The notes below the pieces were generated by a model, which saw only the letters and a program-made list of their open reading frames with translations, was not told the DNA's origin and did not search any database. This document shows positions 40,314 through 41,129 of a stretch of DNA of 41,129 nt, piece by piece. The stretch is taken from assembly GCF_016446475.1 (NCBI RefSeq), contig NZ_JAEHFP010000024.1, positions 1-41,129 of the forward strand, read 5' to 3'. The first letter of the stretch is position 1. Each line of letters begins with the position of its first letter. Source of the stretch: Paracoccus binzhouensis (lineage in GTDB: Bacteria; Pseudomonadota; Alphaproteobacteria; Rhodobacterales; Rhodobacteraceae). A program made the translations under genes and the position numbers.

Positions 40314-41129
40314 TCAGTCCTCGAGCAGCGCGGCGACGGGGACCGGCCGCACCGGCGGCTGGCCGCGCAGCCGCCCCACGGCCTGCGGAGCGATCCCGGC
40401 ATGGCGGGCGATCAGTTCGGCGGCGGCCAGCTGGCAATAGCGGCCCTGGCAGCGGCCCATGCCGATGCGGCCCAGGGATTTCACCCGGTTGGCCTCGGCC
40501 CCGCCCAGATCGACGGCGGCGCGCATCTGCCCCACCGTGACGCCTTCGCAGCGGCACAGCACGGCGGCATCGGCCAGCGCGTCCAGCTGGCCCGAGGGCC
40601 AGGGAAAGGCCCGCGCCAGCGCCAGGGCAAAGCGCCTCAGCCGCTGGGCCCGGCGCAGCAACGCTGCGGAATCGGGGGTGGCGATGCCCAGGTCGTTCAG
40701 GCAGGCATTGGCCGCCAGGGTACCCGCGACCTCGGCGCCATCCGCGCCCAGGATGCGCAGCCCGTCGCCCGCCAGATAGAGGCCCGGCCCTGCGCGGCCC
40801 ATGTCATCCGCGACCGGCAGCCATTGCGCCCAGGGCTCGGACCAAGCGAAGCGGGCGCCGGCCAGGTCGGCCAGCTGCGTTTCCGCGCGCAGATGCCAGC
40901 CCAGCGCCACCGCGTCGCAGGCCGTGACCCGCGCCCGGCCCCAGGCGTCGCGCCAATGCACCGCCGCCTCTGCGATCCGCTCCAGCCGGACGCCGGGATG
41001 ATACAGCCGCCCCAGCCGGGTCCGCATCGCCATGCCGCGCGCCGTCACCAGCGGCCGGGCCAGCGCCATGCCAAGGCCGCCGCGGGCCTGCGCGGCAAGG
41101 GGGGCGGTGTCCAGCACCGCCGCCAGCCC
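40314..41129 (-). CDS. FAD/NAD(P)-dependent oxidoreductase with C-terminal BFD-like [2Fe-2S] domain, partial
   Basis: 271 C-terminal residues are visible; the N-terminal FAD motif lies beyond the right edge. AGPGLYLAGDGLRILGADGAEVAG is the second flavin-binding block. The C-terminal domain has VLCRCEGVTVGQMRAAV and, later, GRCQGRYCQLAAAELIA, giving a CxC...CxxxxC set for a [2Fe-2S] cluster. This layout is shared by HcnB, opine oxidase A subunits (OoxA/NoxA) and sarcosine-oxidase-like proteins, which act with small partner subunits to oxidise amines or imino acids. With aldehyde dehydrogenases next, oxidation of an amine to an aldehyde is plausible. The 128-base gap downstream holds no gene. 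Confidence 0.8.
   Translation of the reverse strand, partial: GLAAVLDTAPLAAQARGGLGMALARPLVTARGMAMRTRLGRLYHPGVRLERIAEAAVHWRDAWGRARVTACDAVALGWHLRAETQLADLAGARFAWSEPWAQWLPVADDMGRAGPGLYLAGDGLRILGADGAEVAGTLAANACLNDLGIATPDSAALLRRAQRLRRFALALARAFPWPSGQLDALADAAVLCRCEGVTVGQMRAAVDLGGAEANRVKSLGRIGMGRCQGRYCQLAAAELIARHAGIAPQAVGRLRGQPPVRPVPVAALLED

Overview
The window is very GC-rich, densely coded bacterial DNA. Tat-exported molybdoenzyme and binding proteins, an SigF/NrsF-type ECF pair, a 2-aminobenzoyl-CoA pathway and the codon usage suggest an alphaproteobacterium, most likely Rhodobacterales and Paracoccus-like. That assignment is inference from gene content, not a database match. I saw no rRNA, tRNA, CRISPR array, insertion sequence or phage gene. 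It reads as a chromosomal or megaplasmid catabolic region.

Region 1 (1-3115) is an envelope or oxidative-stress module. An ECF sigma factor and its membrane anti-sigma (NrsF/DUF1109, cut by the left edge) face away from a Met/Asp-rich exported repeat protein, a cytochrome b and a Tat-exported sulfite-oxidase-like molybdoenzyme. Two identical ECF promoters (TGTAACC-N16-CGAA) point outward from the intergenic region, so the sigma factor probably controls both itself and the divergent genes.

Region 2 (3116-18910) is an aromatic catabolic island centred on hydroxyquinol. It holds a five-gene branched-chain-amino-acid-type (HAAT) ABC importer, an intradiol hydroxyquinol 1,2-dioxygenase, a Pro-1 tautomerase-like protein, a LysR regulator, maleylacetate reductase and a TfdB-like phenol hydroxylase. 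Then come an AtsA-type arylsulfatase with its own formylglycine-generating enzyme, a TetR regulator and an MhpA-type hydroxylase. Read together: import, desulfation of an aryl sulfate, ring hydroxylation to hydroxyquinol, intradiol cleavage to maleylacetate, and reduction to 3-oxoadipate. Two AT-rich T-N11-A boxes precede the importer and sulfatase operons.

Region 3 (19028-20849) is a compact nanocompartment operon: a DyP peroxidase ending in a canonical encapsulin cargo-loading peptide, followed one base later by a family 1 encapsulin shell gene.

Region 4 (21056-36172) is a long, translationally coupled minus-strand operon for CoA-dependent 2-aminobenzoate (anthranilate) catabolism. It encodes the fused flavin monooxygenase/old-yellow-enzyme (2-aminobenzoyl-CoA monooxygenase/reductase type), SDR, MarR regulator, enoyl-CoA hydratase, acyl-CoA dehydrogenase, cupin, thioesterase, RidA, aryl-CoA ligase, a second HAAT importer and a formamidase-like hydrolase. 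A divergent 3-hydroxyacyl-CoA dehydrogenase completes the beta-oxidation set. A TTTCAAG dyad sits in the divergent promoter.

Region 5 (36201-41129) is a minus-strand set of two aldehyde dehydrogenases flanking a tartrate/D-malate dehydrogenase, preceded by the C-terminal part of a flavin/[2Fe-2S] oxidoreductase that runs off the right edge. Its substrate cannot be told from the window.
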